Assembly: GCA_031282405.1 (NCBI GenBank)
Contig: JAITDU010000041.1
Location: 1 to 37,956, forward strand
DNA from: Coriobacteriales bacterium
GTDB lineage: Bacteria; Actinomycetota; Coriobacteriia; Coriobacteriales; UBA8131
Direction: 5' to 3'
DNA: 37,956 nt
Shown here in pieces: positions 1 through 9,200 of this stretch (its first letter is position 1; the number at the start of each line of letters is the position of its first letter). The notes beneath the pieces are model-generated. The model did no database searches and had not been told where the DNA came from. It was given only the letters and a program-made list of their open reading frames with translations. The translations under genes were made by a program, and so were the position numbers.

Positions 1-335
1 GTGACTTCATTTCTTCCCTATCCAATCTTAGTTTCTAGTGCTTCCTACAGACGTGCGGTACTTGTACCAGACGCACTAGTAGCACAAATCCATACCTACT
101 CTGGCGCTTTTTGACGTTCGACGTGCTAGATGGTTGGGGAACACGCTAATGTTGTCAAGGTGCACGTCCCCCCCCCCCGACACTCGTCCCCTTGACACTC
201 TTTGGCACTCTTCTCGTGTTCCCACATACAGACACCTTCTGGTGTGGTAGTATGCGTTTGCTACGCCTGCCAAGCCTCTCAACGATGCGCAAATGTCAGG
301 TACTTCTTTTTCGCACTGGATATGAGGAACGATGT
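1..335. other. Left edge with no supportable gene; poly-C tract
   Basis: I see no convincing gene here. The open frames are short, biased and lack ribosome-binding sites. The stretch contains a run of eleven C at 168-178. Together with the gene fragments that follow, it reads as decayed accessory DNA. Confidence 0.4.
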
Positions 336-722
336 ATGGAGAAGTTCAAGGTCATAATCTCAACAGACACCAGTCCGTATCCGTGGCCGCATGAGATTAG
401 CGCTGCTGTCATTCTTGCAGAATACTTCCAGGCCGATGTCGAGTTCCAAAAACGGATTATCAACTCAAAGTCGGCAGATGTCCTAATAAAAGGCACTGCT
501 TGGGAGATTAAAAGTCCTACCGGTAAAGGAAAACGCAACATCCAACATACGCTGGGCGCAGCTCTCAAGCAGTCTCGCTGCATAGTGTTTGATGCCCGCC
601 GATCAAAGATTCACATAAACAGGATTATGAGCGAACTGCAAAGGCAGTTTGCCATGACAGCATCCATTGAGCGTCTGATTCTCATCCGCAAAGATAAAAC
701 CATCGTTGAGCTTTTCCGCTGA
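336..722 (+). CDS. Stand-alone CdiA-C-like nuclease domain protein
   Basis: A 128-aa protein. The start at 336 was chosen because a GAGGAA ribosome-binding site lies six bases upstream; the longer open frame upstream has no such site. The core reads SADVLIKGTAWEIKSPTGKG, followed about 25 residues later by QSRCIVFDARRSKI. This D...ExK arrangement and the following strand match, from memory, the C-terminal tRNA-nuclease domain of CdiA contact-dependent toxins (a PD-(D/E)XK-like fold). Here it is not attached to a toxin delivery protein and has no signal peptide, so it may be an orphan toxin domain or a domesticated nuclease from a mobile element. The next genes are broken fragments. A hairpin follows the stop. 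Family assignment is recognition by eye; activity is inference. Confidence 0.65.
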   Translation: MEKFKVIISTDTSPYPWPHEISAAVILAEYFQADVEFQKRIINSKSADVLIKGTAWEIKSPTGKGKRNIQHTLGAALKQSRCIVFDARRSKIHINRIMSELQRQFAMTASIERLILIRKDKTIVELFR

Positions 723-744
723 ATCTGATACCATACAAGCCATC

Positions 745-784
745 GAAAGCCCACCAGCGTTGGATAACGCATGTATGGGCTTTC
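745..784 (+). terminator. Hairpin after the CdiA-C-like gene
   Basis: Perfect 9-bp arms GAAAGCCCA (745-753) and TGGGCTTTC (776-784) enclose a second small stem, GCGTT/AACGC (757-761, 766-770). It lies 22 bases after the stop at 722. There is no clear T-run, so termination is only likely. A competing pairing, CCATACA (731-737) with TGTATGG (773-779), is also possible. Confidence 0.35.
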
Positions 785-900
785 CGTATATCTAGGTCAA
801 CATGACACCTGATAGTTTCGCTTCTCACACCATCGAAATTGAAAACAAGGCCGGCTTCGTGTTCCATAGCCAGTATCGAACGGATGCACCTCTTGCATGA

Positions 901-1218
901 TTGTTCATCGTTTGGAAAATCCGCTCCGCAGACATCATGCTGGACACTAGCTTCCCCCTAAAAGGTATCCTGGCAGAGAATTATGTGGCCAATCAGCTGG
1001 TTTGTCAGGGCATAGACCTCCTGTATTGGCGTGACGATAACCGTGCCGAAATAGATTTTCTGCTCGACCGGCCGGAAGGCATTATACCTGTCGAGGTAAA
1101 GGCCGGAAGCAACAAGAAATCGGCAAGTCTGTCACGGTATCTGAAAATCTTTTCTCCGCCCTACGCCATCAAGGGGAAGCGCGTCGAGGTCGTCACTTTC
1201 AGTACTGAAACTTATTGA
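901..1218 (+). pseudogene. DUF4143 ATPase C-terminal remnant
   Basis: The frame opens right after a stop codon (TGA at 898-900) and encodes about 105 residues. FPLKGILAENYVANQLV, LLYWRDDNRAEIDFLL and GIIPVEVKAGSNKKSASL are the characteristic C-terminal DUF4143 region of AAA-type ATPases common in bacteria and mobile elements. That domain carries a nuclease-like E-D-ExK pattern, seen here as AEIDF followed by VEVKAG. The N-terminal AAA domain with its Walker motifs is absent, and the last part of DUF4143 after SPPYAI is replaced by unrelated residues. Both ends are therefore missing and I call it a broken gene. A short functional protein cannot be excluded but no ribosome-binding site supports one. 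Confidence 0.6.
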
Positions 1219-1734
1219 CTTGAGGTGCGCACAACTGCGCATTGCCCATATCTGACTATACAGAGCAGAATTATACAGAGCAGATCTTGATGTATTTTGG
1301 CTACCCCTCGCCGCAATGTCTTTAATTTCCAGCGATTCCAGGCCCTGGATGTTGGCAAACGGCTCGCAATCAATGCCGCCGCCAACTTCGACTGAGAGGC
1401 TTGTGATTCCTTTAACGTTGTGGAATACATCGGCGTATGGAGTATTTTCGCCGACCAGTCGAAAATTCACAGCAGAGAAGTTAAGGGACGCAAAGCCCTG
1501 CATCAACTCGCTGCTCTCTTCGTCAAAAGACGACAAGCTGTAATCTAGTTCTATATTGGCGTCATGCCCATCGTAGACACCTTGTAAGACCTCAAGCGTC
1601 TCCAGTCCCACTCTTTCCATGTCCAAGGTAAGAAAATCGGATTCCTGAGCGTAAACAACAGTCTCGCGATCTGCGAAAGGCGTAAACCTTGGATTTTCAT
1701 TTTCAAATACGAGAACTGCATAGTAGGCTTTACC
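1132..1734 (-). pseudogene. Leucine-rich-repeat-like surface protein remnant
   Basis: The minus frame is open from just after a stop at 1735-1737 down to 1132, without an ATG in the first 36 codons and without a ribosome-binding site. The stretch VKGITSLSVEVGGGIDCEPF followed by ANIQGLESLEIKDIAARG has the spacing of leucine-rich repeats as found in actinobacterial and Firmicute surface proteins. The last 25-30 codons overlap the converging DUF4143 remnant and look like random sequence. I read it as an internal fragment of a larger surface-protein gene that lost both ends. A short intact LRR protein starting at TTG 1626 is the alternative. Confidence 0.35.
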
Positions 1735-1895
1735 TCATGTGCTCGTTAAATTATTGTCAGCGCAACATGTGTGCCGCTATAAAGCGATATTGACACCAAA
1801 CTAATAGTGCCACAAACTTGCGCTTTTGCACAAACATACCTGCGTAGAAGATGCCCGCGTAGTCAGCAGTAGACGAAGAAGCCTCGCCTTTTGTG

Positions 1896-3020
1896 CTAGG
1901 GCAGTTCCAGCTTTTGGTTGTTGCCGGATACCGCATTGATGCCCATAGACTGCAACAGATCAATAAAGTGGCGAATGTCCGGCTCCCACTGCTCACGCTC
2001 ATAGCCAACAAAATCCTGCATCGGATATTCCTGACCCAACGACGCGTACTTCTCGACCCCCAGCTGGCGATACGGCAAGAGCTGGTACTGGAGCACCCGC
2101 CCATGCAGATCGTCACGAATGAAACGTCCGATGGCGCTTATCTCCGCATCGCTGGCATTAAAGCCTTTGAGCACCGGCGTACGTACAACGAGCCGGGCTG
2201 CGCGGGCGGCTATCCGACGCAGATTCTCGAGTATCAGTTGGTTGGAAACACCACAACGCGCCCGATGAGTGGCATCGTCCATACATTTGATGTCGCAAAT
2301 GAACAGGTCGGTGCAGTCAAAGAAGTCGTCCACTATCTCTGGTCTAACGTACAGCGCTGTTTCCAGACAGGTGTTAATGCCCTCGGCCTTGCATTGTTCA
2401 AACAGAGCACGTACGAACTCGGGCTGCATGAGCGCCTCGCCACCCGATACCGTAACACCACCGCCCGTGCGCTCAAAGAACACGCGGTCTTTGCGGATGA
2501 TGTCCAAAGCCTCTCCAACGCCATAATACTGCCCCCAGGCGCTCAAAGCACCGGTGAGACAAGCTCGTGTGCAGGCCAGACAGCGTATACAAACATCGCG
2601 GTCTATTGCCCCAAGCGTACCCTCCGGCGTAAATAGCAGTGCCTTTTGCTTGCAGGCCGCAAGGCACCTGCCACACTCTGTTGCACCCATGCATTTATCC
2701 GGATAACTGCCTGGTTCGGGATAAGGACTGATGCCTTCGGGGTTGCTGCACCACTCACAGCGCAGCGGGCATCCCTTCATAAAGAACTCAACGCGGATTC
2801 CCGGCCCGTCATGGACCGAATAGTTCTGTACGTTAAAAGCAAGCCCGCGGAGCATGGGCATGCTTGACGGCGTGTCTGATGCCTGGCTTGTCTCCCTCGA
2901 ATATCCCTGGACAGACACACTCGCAGGGTCCAAAGGCGCAGAGCCTGAGCGCACACACACAGGATCCAAAGGCGCACGTACGGGGCTCACAGGCGCACCG
3001 GCAAAGTCAGAGGGCTTCAA
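1896..3020 (-). CDS. Glycyl-radical-enzyme activating enzyme (radical SAM, PFL-activase family)
   Basis: A 374-aa radical SAM activase. The radical cluster motif CPLRCEWC (C84, C88, C91) follows the family signature YSVHDGPGIRVEFFMKGC. Between it and the SAM-binding segment GGGVTVSGGEAL lie two ferredoxin-like clusters (CMGATECGRCLAAC and CIRCLACTRAC). The extra clusters place it with activases of diol dehydratase, choline lyase or arylacetate/benzylsuccinate-type glycyl radical enzymes rather than short PflA. The TTG start at 3020 overlaps the stop of the upstream dehydrogenase by four bases and has an AGGGGGG ribosome-binding site seven bases away; the ATGs at 2861 and 2855 lack one. The extra N-terminal ~53 residues are Pro/Ser-rich with a repeated APLDP unit. 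The cognate glycyl radical enzyme is not in the window. Confidence 0.85.
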   Translation of the reverse strand: MKPSDFAGAPVSPVRAPLDPVCVRSGSAPLDPASVSVQGYSRETSQASDTPSSMPMLRGLAFNVQNYSVHDGPGIRVEFFMKGCPLRCEWCSNPEGISPYPEPGSYPDKCMGATECGRCLAACKQKALLFTPEGTLGAIDRDVCIRCLACTRACLTGALSAWGQYYGVGEALDIIRKDRVFFERTGGGVTVSGGEALMQPEFVRALFEQCKAEGINTCLETALYVRPEIVDDFFDCTDLFICDIKCMDDATHRARCGVSNQLILENLRRIAARAARLVVRTPVLKGFNASDAEISAIGRFIRDDLHGRVLQYQLLPYRQLGVEKYASLGQEYPMQDFVGYEREQWEPDIRHFIDLLQSMGINAVSGNNQKLELP

Positions 3021-4066
3021 GCGGTGCCCCCCTGACAGTCGAATACGAGCTTGAGCGCTTTGCCGGCGATAAGTTCCGCGTAGGCCGCCGGGGCATCCTC
3101 AAGACGATAGATGTTCGTTATCAACGGCTTGACATCAATACGAGGAAACATCCTGAGTGCCCGCGGCCAATTATTCTGCGAGAGTTGCAGACCACAGACG
3201 GTCAATTCTCGCACGACTATCTGCTCAAACAGCTTGATGGCGACCGGCCTTCCCGGCGGATAATACGACATATAGACTACCGTACCGCCCACGCCCACAC
3301 TGTCCAGCGCCAGCGCCGCACACTCCAGATTTCCGGATGCCTCGATGACAACATCAAAACCACCGCCGGGCAACTCCCGGGCAAGGGTCAGAACATCCTC
3401 ATGCACAGGATCAATGACCCGGTCCGCGCCGAGGGTCAAGGCCAGTTCACGCTTGGACTGCGTACGGGCCGACGTTACCACAAAAGAAGCTCCGTTCAGT
3501 TTGGCGAGCTGCACAATCATCTGGCCAATGCTGCCCGCGCCCGAGACAAAAACGCTCTGTCCCAACTTGATGCCTGCCTTGTCGATAGCTCCGGCCGCAA
3601 TCGTAAACGGTTCTATCAGCGCTGCCTCCAGCAGACTGACACCCGGCGGTACAGGATAGACCTGGTTGGCTTTAAGCACGATATATTCGGCCTGTGCGGC
3701 CGGGTTGGCCGTGGCATTCTCGCAGAACTGACGCTTGCCTTCGCGACAGGCATCGCAAAAACCGCACTCCAACACAAAGTTACCGCATACCGCATCGCCT
3801 GTCTTAAAGCCTTGAGCCTGGGCAGCCGGCCCCAAATCCGCGACGGTGCCCGAGAACTCATGGCCCACCGCAAAAGGCGGTTCAAACGCAAACAGATTGT
3901 CTTTGATGAAGTGCGCGTCCGAGCCGCATAGAGCAGAAAAGGCCACCCGTATCAAAATGTCGTCGGCACCGACCACCTCGGGTGTGGGCACCTCCAGGCA
4001 GGCTACCTCGCCCGGAGCCTGTGTCTGTGGATCAAAGACCTTGGTTACATACACTGCTTTCATCAT
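3017..4066 (-). CDS. Zinc-dependent medium-chain alcohol/polyol dehydrogenase
   Basis: A 349-aa MDR-family dehydrogenase. The start at 4066 (MMKAVYVTKVF) has GAGG eight bases upstream; the open frame continues further up but crosses two 33-bp direct repeats and is probably not translated. Catalytic zinc ligands are visible in SALCGSD and VGHEFSG, the structural zinc loop in CGFCDACREGKRQFC, and the nucleotide-binding motif in SGAGSIGQM. The overall pattern fits sorbitol/threonine-type dehydrogenases acting on a secondary alcohol with NAD(P). Its stop overlaps the start of the radical SAM activase (TTGA), so the two are translationally coupled and probably serve one pathway, for example oxidation of a product or substrate of the missing glycyl radical enzyme. 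Substrate unknown. Confidence 0.85.
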   Translation of the reverse strand: MMKAVYVTKVFDPQTQAPGEVACLEVPTPEVVGADDILIRVAFSALCGSDAHFIKDNLFAFEPPFAVGHEFSGTVADLGPAAQAQGFKTGDAVCGNFVLECGFCDACREGKRQFCENATANPAAQAEYIVLKANQVYPVPPGVSLLEAALIEPFTIAAGAIDKAGIKLGQSVFVSGAGSIGQMIVQLAKLNGASFVVTSARTQSKRELALTLGADRVIDPVHEDVLTLARELPGGGFDVVIEASGNLECAALALDSVGVGGTVVYMSYYPPGRPVAIKLFEQIVVRELTVCGLQLSQNNWPRALRMFPRIDVKPLITNIYRLEDAPAAYAELIAGKALKLVFDCQGGTA

Positions 4067-4112
4067 GATTCCATCCTCAAAGCGTTCACGTACCCACGCA
4101 TCATTATACCGC

Positions 4113-4145
4113 GTTGTCGTCGCGTTGCCACACGTAGGCGCGTAG
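4113..4145. repeat. 33-bp direct repeat, copy 1
   Basis: Identical to 4191-4223 over 33 bases (begins GTTGTCGTCGCGTTGCC, ends GGCGCGTAG), giving a 78-bp period. It lies between the divergent dehydrogenase and larC genes and is a candidate operator or a recent duplication. Confidence 0.8.
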
Positions 4146-4190
4146 ATGCGCGTCATGCTTTGACTGGGCGAGTGCATCGCGAGTGCATCC

Positions 4191-4223
4191 GTTGTCGTCG
4201 CGTTGCCACACGTAGGCGCGTAG
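4191..4223. repeat. 33-bp direct repeat, copy 2
   Basis: Second exact copy of the 33-base unit at 4113-4145. Between the copies is a shorter repeat, GCGAGTGCATC, twice in 4169-4189. Confidence 0.8.
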
Positions 4224-4349
4224 TGCCACATGCAGTGCTACACGCGATGGCGCGCACAACATCGCACGTGTTATCGTCGATTAGAGCGGTATTCTGGGAT
4301 AATAGCAAAGATGCAGGAGAACAGAAAATCACAGGCACAAGGAGCCACA

Positions 4350-5696
4350 ATGATTATCCATCTTGAACTGTCTACAGGAGCTTCCGGGGATAAGATACTC
4401 GGCGCACTGCTTGAATTGTGCGAGGCCTTGGGTGTGGCCGACTTTGGTCAGTTACAACAGATGGCCACGGCACTTCTCCCCAACAGCATCATCCGTCGCG
4501 AACAGGTGCTGCGCGCCGGTATCCAGGCGACCCACATCAGCGTCGACGAAAGCCCCGCGTCAACACACCACAGGCACTGGCGCGATATCCGCGCCATGAT
4601 TGATGTGGCGGCACAAAACAGGGCACTCAGCCAAAAGGCAGCTCATCGGGCAACGTCCTGCTTTGCGCTGTTGGCACAGGCAGAGGCCCAGGCCCACGGC
4701 GTTGAGGTTGAGGCGGTGCATTTTCATGAGGTCGGCGCGGCGGACTCGATCGTCGACATCGTGGGCAGCTGTTTTTTGTTGGCCGCCCTGGCACCCGCCG
4801 CGATGTATGCCACTCCTATGGCGCTGGGCAACGGCACCGTCGATTGCGAACATGGACAGATGCCGGTGCCGGCCCCTGCCACCGCTCGGATACTCGCTAC
4901 CCCACGGACAGACGGCATCGGCCAGAGCGGCACCGGAGGCATACCGGTATACGCCAGCATACACGACGGCGAACTCACCACACCCACAGGCGCGGCTTTG
5001 ATTCACAGCTTCGTAGACTCTTTTGCGCCTTTGCCCTGTTGTAAGCCTGTGGCACTCGGCCACGGGGCCGGTAGTCGTGAGCTTTCCGGAACTGCCAACA
5101 TCGTCAGGGCACTGGCGGCAGAGAAAAGCCCGCTGGCGGGTCTGGGTAATAATGCTGGAGAGAAAACGGCCGGAAAGAACCCGCTGGCAGATCCGAACGG
5201 GGCGGACTTAGACGGAGCGGGCCTGGACAAAGCGGGCCTGAACGGATTTGTTATCGAGGGTGTCGCATTGCTGGAAACGAACATCGATCATCGCACACCG
5301 GAGGAACTGGCGTTTATCTGCGAACATTTGTTCTCCCAGGGCGCTTTGGATGTATGGCAGGAGGCCATCCATATGAAGAAAGGCCGCCTGGCACTAAAAC
5401 TGCTGGTGCTGTGCAGCGCAGATCGGGCTCAGGAGTTTGCCGCAGCGATAATAGCTCAAACAGGGTCTTTAGGGGTACGCAGCAGCTATGTAGAACGTAC
5501 GGTGATACCCCGTCGCGTAGTCGAGCTTGACACCCCCTACGGCACGTTGCCCTATAAAGCCGCTGAGGTTGGCCCACCGCTCGCGCGCCAATTCCTCCGC
5601 CCCGAAAGCGACGCCGTGGCCGCTGTGGCACAAAACCTGAATAAAGATTATCACGAACTCTATCAAGAGCTTGCAAACCAAGACTTTATAGAGTAA
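4350..5696 (+). CDS. larC: LarC, nickel-pincer cofactor nickel insertion protein
   Basis: A 448-aa protein starting at 4350 with GGAG five bases upstream. Signature stretches are MIIHLELSTGASGDKILGAL at the N terminus, AVHFHEVGAADSIVDIVGS near residues 115-135, NGTVDCEHGQMPVPAPAT around 165-180, and IEGVALLETNIDHRTPEELA in the C-terminal half. LarC inserts nickel into the pyridinium-3,5-bisthiocarboxylic mononucleotide cofactor used by LarA-type racemases and epimerases. Some bacteria encode it as two frames joined by programmed frameshifting; here both halves lie in one frame. An Ala/Gly/Asp-rich linker (AGLGNNAGEKTAGKNPLADP and following AGLD repeats) separates the halves. larA, larB and larE are not in the window. 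A Mop-type gene follows 110 bases downstream. Confidence 0.88.
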   Translation: MIIHLELSTGASGDKILGALLELCEALGVADFGQLQQMATALLPNSIIRREQVLRAGIQATHISVDESPASTHHRHWRDIRAMIDVAAQNRALSQKAAHRATSCFALLAQAEAQAHGVEVEAVHFHEVGAADSIVDIVGSCFLLAALAPAAMYATPMALGNGTVDCEHGQMPVPAPATARILATPRTDGIGQSGTGGIPVYASIHDGELTTPTGAALIHSFVDSFAPLPCCKPVALGHGAGSRELSGTANIVRALAAEKSPLAGLGNNAGEKTAGKNPLADPNGADLDGAGLDKAGLNGFVIEGVALLETNIDHRTPEELAFICEHLFSQGALDVWQEAIHMKKGRLALKLLVLCSADRAQEFAAAIIAQTGSLGVRSSYVERTVIPRRVVELDTPYGTLPYKAAEVGPPLARQFLRPESDAVAAVAQNLNKDYHELYQELANQDFIE

Positions 5697-5805
5697 AATT
5701 AAGATGGCTTATGGTTCTGAAACAAGCATATTCCTGAGCCAAGCTAGAACGTGCGTCAAAATGTAAAGTGTAATAATCAAGATATGTCCGAGGATTGGAG
5801 CAGCT

Positions 5806-6015
5806 ATGAAGATTTCTGCACGTAATCAGATCAAAGGTACGATCACAAGCATCGAAACAGGCGCGGTCACAAGTATTGTGGCCATCGACATCGGTACTGC
5901 CGTAATTAAGTCCAGCATCACAAACGATGCCGTGGCCGACCTGGGCCTGAAAGTAGGCGACGCGGCCTACGCTATCGTCAAGGCCAGCAATGTTATCGTC
6001 GGTGTCGACCACTGA
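5806..6015 (+). CDS. Mop-type molybdate-binding (TOBE) protein
   Basis: A 69-aa single-domain TOBE/Mop protein starting MKISARNQIKGTITSIETGA with GGAG five bases before the ATG at 5806. Typical motifs follow: VTSIVAIDIGTAVIKSSIT and DLGLKVGDAAYAIVKASNVI. Small Mop proteins (molbindins) assemble into hexamers that store or buffer molybdate or tungstate in the cytoplasm. It follows larC in the same direction and precedes a strong hairpin terminator. Its presence suggests molybdoenzymes or tungstoenzymes elsewhere in the genome. Pairing with larC hints at a metal-cofactor group, but that link is inference. Confidence 0.9.
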   Translation: MKISARNQIKGTITSIETGAVTSIVAIDIGTAVIKSSITNDAVADLGLKVGDAAYAIVKASNVIVGVDH

Positions 6016-6102
6016 GTCCAAACGTCGGCATTGGATTTATGCGAGCGATCGGTATGAGCACAAAGCACTAACAAATTCTTTGTGACATATCATTTTCTTT
6101 AT

Positions 6103-6169
6103 GCAGTACACGGCGCTTCACCGACTTCCGGATGAACCTAAAACACCAACGCCGTGTACTGCTCTTTTT
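6103..6169 (+). terminator. Terminator-like hairpin between mop and mfd
   Basis: Perfect 13-bp arms GCAGTACACGGCG (6103-6115) and CGCCGTGTACTGC (6150-6162), a 34-base loop, and TCTTTTT directly after the second arm. It closes the plus-strand mop transcript. The long loop is unusual. Confidence 0.6.
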
Positions 6170-6267
6170 GGGGGAGACTTTAGGGGAGACAGGCCGACAG
6201 TTTGCGCTCTGGTGGACTGACAACTTCCACGTGACACTTCAACCCAGCTTGACTGCCCAAAAAACCG

Positions 6268-9200
6268 TCACTCAGATTGAAGGGGGGTATCCAGCAGTGG
6301 TTGCAACAACTGCTCCAATAGACCGAGTAATACCGGCAGTGGCGGTACGTCAGACTGAACAGGAAACAGTAGTTTTTGCGATTTGACCAGGTAGGTGGCA
6401 CCATGACTTTTGAGGTTGGCGACTTGCTCCGATGTCAACGCCAAGCCTCGGATATCCAATTTACCCTGTGTCAGCGCGATGCTACTGATGCCCAGGGCGG
6501 CGGCCAGCACTTTGGCACGAGCACGATCCAGCAGGTTTACGCTCGGAGCCGGCAGACCACCGTAAGTCTGCTCCAGTCGCTCAGCAATGTCATCCAGACG
6601 TTGCAGTGAGCCGGCCGCCGCAATCCGACGGTAGTACAATACCCGCTCGTCAACCGCCGGCAGATATTCCTCGGGCAAATAGGCATGAACGGGCACATCG
6701 ATACGCACGTCGGCGTTGGCCGGGCTCAAAGCATTCTCGCCACTCCCGGCGGCCGCCGTGCCGACTGTACCGGCTGCGCCGGTCACACCAGCCGTACTGC
6801 CAAGAACACCAGCCGTGCCGCTCACGGCAGCCGTCGTGTTTTTCTCTCCTGCCAAATCTGCTACTTCGCCATAGCGGGCTGCTTCTACTGCCTCGGCCAG
6901 CATCGAAGCGAACAGATCAAAACCCACGGCGGTCAGATTGCCGTGCTGCTCAGCCCCAAGCAGTGAGCCGGCGCCGCGCAGTTCCAGATCGCGCATGGCC
7001 ACGCGTATGCCGCTGCCCAGCTCCTGGTACTCCTCAATGGCCGTCAAACGCTCGACAGCCTCCTCGGTCAGACGATGAGCAGAGGGAAAGAGGAAATACG
7101 CGTAGGCCTTCTCATGCGAGCGCCCCACCCTGCCTTTGAGCTGATAGAGCTGCGCCAGGCCCAAACGCTGGGAATCCTCAATGATCAGGGTGTTCGTGTG
7201 GGGGTTATCCAGCCCGGACTCGATAATGGTTGTGGCTACAAGCACGTCGACCTCGTTGGCGGCAAAGCGCTCCATCACACGTTCCAGTTGCTGCTCGCTC
7301 ATCTGCCCGTGCGCCACGGCTATACGGGCTTCGGGTGCCACGTACTGCACGCGCCGCACAGCCTCATCTATGCTCTTGACCCGGTTGGACACGTAATATA
7401 CCTGGCCATGACGTGCCAGTTCGCGGCGGATGGCCGCAGAGACCAGGTCTTCGTCCCACTCTCCCACGTGCACTTTAATGGGACTTCGGGCTGGGGGTGG
7501 CGTGTTTATCAGGCTCATGTCGCGCACTCCGCTGAGCGCCATCTGCAAAGTGCGCGGTATCGGTGTGGCGCTGAGCGCCAGTACGTCCAACTGCTCCCGC
7601 AGATTCTTGAGCTGCTCTTTGTGTTGTACACCAAAGCGCTGCTCCTCATCAATGATGATGAGGCCAAGGTCCTTGGGATTGACATCGGCCGAAAGCAGCC
7701 GGTGGGTCCCTATAAGCACATCGACGTTGCCGTTTGCCACGGCCTCCAGAATGCGGCGCTGCTGGGCAGCGGTCTTAAAGCGGCTCAACACCTCTACACG
7801 CACGGCAAAGGGTTCAAAGCGTTCCGCGAATGTCGTGTAGTGCTGTTGGGCCAAGATTGTAGTGGGCGTGAGCGCAAGTACCTGTTTACCGTCCTGTACG
7901 GCTTTGAACGCTGCCCGCAGCGCAACCTCGGTCTTGCCAAAGCCAACGTCGCCACAGATCAGGCGATCCATTGGTCGCGGCGAGCGCATGTCTGCCTTGA
8001 CATCGTCGATAGCCGTCAGTTGGTCAGACGTCTCGACATAGGCAAAACGCTGCTCCATCGCCCGTTGCTCGGCCGTATCCGGGCCAAAGGCAAAGCCTCG
8101 TGCGCTGGAACGTCGCGCATACAGGTCGACCAGGTCGAATGCCAGCTTGCGCGCCGCCTTGCGGGCCTTGCCATAAGCCCGAGACCAGTCAGCCGTGTTC
8201 AAACGGGTCAGACGTGGCGCTGTGCCCTGAGCACCAACATAACGACTGACCTTGTCGATCAGCTCTACAGGCGAGAATAACTTGTCGCCGCGAGCATACT
8301 CCAGGTGCAGGTAGTCGCGCCACACGCCGTCGACCTCACGGCGGACGATCTGCTTGAACAAGGCGATGCCATGGGTAGCGTGGACAACATAATCGCCGGG
8401 TTTGAACGCAAAGGTGTAGCTCGTCGGATCGGCCGCCGTGCGCAGGCTGCTCCGATTGGCTCCTACGTCGGCGCTTGAGTTCGGATGCCCCGAGCGCAAG
8501 CGGGCGGCGTGTGCGGCATGAGCGGCAGCGTTTCTCCCCTGCTTATCTGACAGCGTAAGCAAAGCGAGCTTAGCCTGAGGAAAAACCAGCGGTGCAGGTA
8601 GGTCCCAGTCGACAAAATGAGCGTAGTGGCGAGAAAGACCGCACGAGGCGGCGGGAGAAACGCTGCTTTTCTCGCCAGCCTTATTCCTGTTGGCCTTGCG
8701 CATTGTGCCGCCGTCGATGTCCGCGTCGTGCGCCGTTTGCGCATCTGGGGTCAAAGTCAGGTCAAAGGGGATAGCTGCATCACTCAAATCAAGCGCCAGC
8801 TCTTTGCGTACCCGCACGTCAGCCTGGGCGATGAAGCTAAGATAGCCCTCGGACAGAAGCGAACGCGTCTTTTGTATGAGACGGTCATTGCTGCCGGTGA
8901 TATCTGGATGTTTAGTCTGAAGGCGGCCGTCCAGCCTTGTTCCCGAGGACAGGAGCGAGAGCAGCGTCAAGCGCTGTTGACTGCCAAAATCCAGCCGGCC
9001 GGGTTCCGAGAACAACCCCTCGGTGCCGGCCTCTTGTCGGGTCGCGCTCTGTTGCAACGCGTCAAAGTAGACGGCAGCGTCATCGAACAGTGTACGTGGC
9101 TCGGCCAAGACCACGAGCGTACGGCTGTCCATCCAAGTCAACACCGTTCCCAGGTCATCATAGAGATACGGCAGATAGCGGTCCACACCGTCAAAGAGGT

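Noticed and set aside
2864-3931. 355-codon plus-strand frame opposite the dehydrogenase and activase
   Set aside because: It is antisense to two well-supported genes, rich in Arg/His without domains, and is a codon-bias shadow.
7075-8280. 401-codon plus-strand frame inside mfd
   Set aside because: Antisense to conserved Mfd helicase motifs; no recognisable protein features.
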